Positions 6,414 through 6,779 of a DNA stretch of 6,779 nt are shown here, one piece after another. Made by a program: the position numbers and the translations under genes. The stretch is from Treponema sp. (lineage in GTDB: Bacteria; Spirochaetota; Spirochaetia; Treponematales; Breznakiellaceae). The stretch is taken from positions 1 to 6,779 of the forward strand of contig WQXE01000096.1 of assembly GCA_009784995.1 (NCBI GenBank), in the 5' to 3' direction. Position 1 is the stretch's first letter. Every line of letters begins with the position of its first letter. The notes beneath the pieces are model-generated. The model made no database searches and was not told where the DNA came from. It saw only the letters and a list, made by a program, of their open reading frames with translations.

Positions 6414-6779
6414 ATGAAAGTTGCGGTTATTAGCGATATTCACCAAACAATCCACTGGAGAAAACTACTTGATAAAATAAATGAATTTGATAAAATAATT
6501 TTTCTTGGCGATGAATTTGACTGCTGGAAAAATAAATGGCCGCTTCAAATGGAAAACGCGCAAAACATAATCGAGTTTAAAAAAGAAAATCCCGGTAAAA
6601 TCGACCTTTGCTGGTCTAATCACGCTATCAGTTACTTCCTTGACGAAAGATGCAGTGGTTACCAGGACGAACACGCAATCGATATAAAAGAATTTTACAA
6701 TAAATATAAAAATCTTTATAACCCTGTATACATCTATGATAAATGGATTTTTTCTCATGGCGGGGTTTCCGCAAAGTGG
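6414..6779 (+). CDS. Calcineurin-like metallophosphoesterase (3' partial)
   Basis: The frame is open from the ATG at 6414 to the right edge, giving 122 residues of an incomplete protein. It starts directly with the dinuclear-metal phosphoesterase motif: SDIH (D8, H10), then FLGDEFD (D33, D36), then an NH pair (N69, H70), then FSHGG (H115). These are the usual metal-binding positions of calcineurin-like phosphatases. The spacing, the NIIEFKK segment, the CSGYQ stretch after the NH motif and the FSHGGVS ending resemble a small phosphatase family I recall from phages and Bacteroides. In that family the central motif is GNHD; here it is SNHA (68-71). The substrate is unknown. The gene lies 36 nt after mutS2 with no Shine-Dalgarno sequence and apparently its own promoter. 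The remaining metal ligand (GxH-type) would lie past the edge, so intactness cannot be judged. Confidence 0.82.
   Translation, partial: MKVAVISDIHQTIHWRKLLDKINEFDKIIFLGDEFDCWKNKWPLQMENAQNIIEFKKENPGKIDLCWSNHAISYFLDERCSGYQDEHAIDIKEFYNKYKNLYNPVYIYDKWIFSHGGVSAKW

Noticed and set aside
6465..6758. 97-codon leftward open frame
   Set aside because: It is antisense to the phosphoesterase frame, which carries recognisable metal motifs; the leftward product is a low-complexity Phe/Ile/Val-rich sequence typical of a shadow of AT-rich coding DNA.
1..6779. Mobile element, defence island, CRISPR or toxin-antitoxin pair
   Set aside because: I saw no transposase, integrase, direct-repeat array or paired small toxin/antitoxin frames; the genes are mostly ordinary housekeeping types.

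Overview
The window is an AT-rich bacterial segment, densely packed, with no mobile-element, CRISPR, tRNA or rRNA signal. The gene content suggests a spirochaete, most likely Treponema-like: an HtrA-type protease, a cysteine-rich MCWYC protein of a kind I recall from treponemes, and a Zn-motif pentapeptide protein. This assignment rests on recall of family resemblance, not on a search, so it is moderate only. No stretch longer than 60 bases lacks a gene.

Layout: (1) The 3' end of a Do/HtrA-family serine protease runs rightward to 580. (2) Two leftward genes converge on it, leaving only 3 bp between stop codons. They are a pentapeptide-repeat protein (transcribed first) and a metallo-beta-lactamase-fold hydrolase, 3 bp apart and probably one operon. 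(3) A 59-bp divergent region holds a well-formed promoter (TTTACA-N17-TAAAAT) for the rightward genes. (4) Rightward from 1861: a small eight-cysteine protein, then murI (glutamate racemase), rsgA (ribosome-assembly GTPase) and mutS2 (Smr-domain MutS homologue). murI/rsgA overlap by 4 nt and rsgA/mutS2 by 11 nt, which suggests translational coupling. (5) After a 36-bp gap, a calcineurin-like metallophosphoesterase starts at 6414 and runs off the right edge.

Functionally the rightward block mixes cell-wall precursor supply (D-glutamate from MurI) with ribosome maintenance. RsgA checks late 30S assembly, and MutS2 is known in Bacillus both for recombination control and for acting on collided ribosomes. 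Tight coupling of rsgA and mutS2 fits a ribosome-quality theme, but that is inference.

The most interesting points are regulatory and catalytic details, not a new system. Two genes (1861 and 6414) each have a TAAAAT -10-like box with a 17-bp-spaced -35-like box ending 6-7 nt before the ATG, as expected for leaderless mRNAs. The metallo-hydrolase has Ser in place of the motif Asp (HDHKSH for HxHxDH). The MutS2 Smr domain has LKIRG in place of LDLRG. The phosphoesterase has SNHA in place of GNHD. I found no convincing evidence for a previously undescribed multi-gene system.
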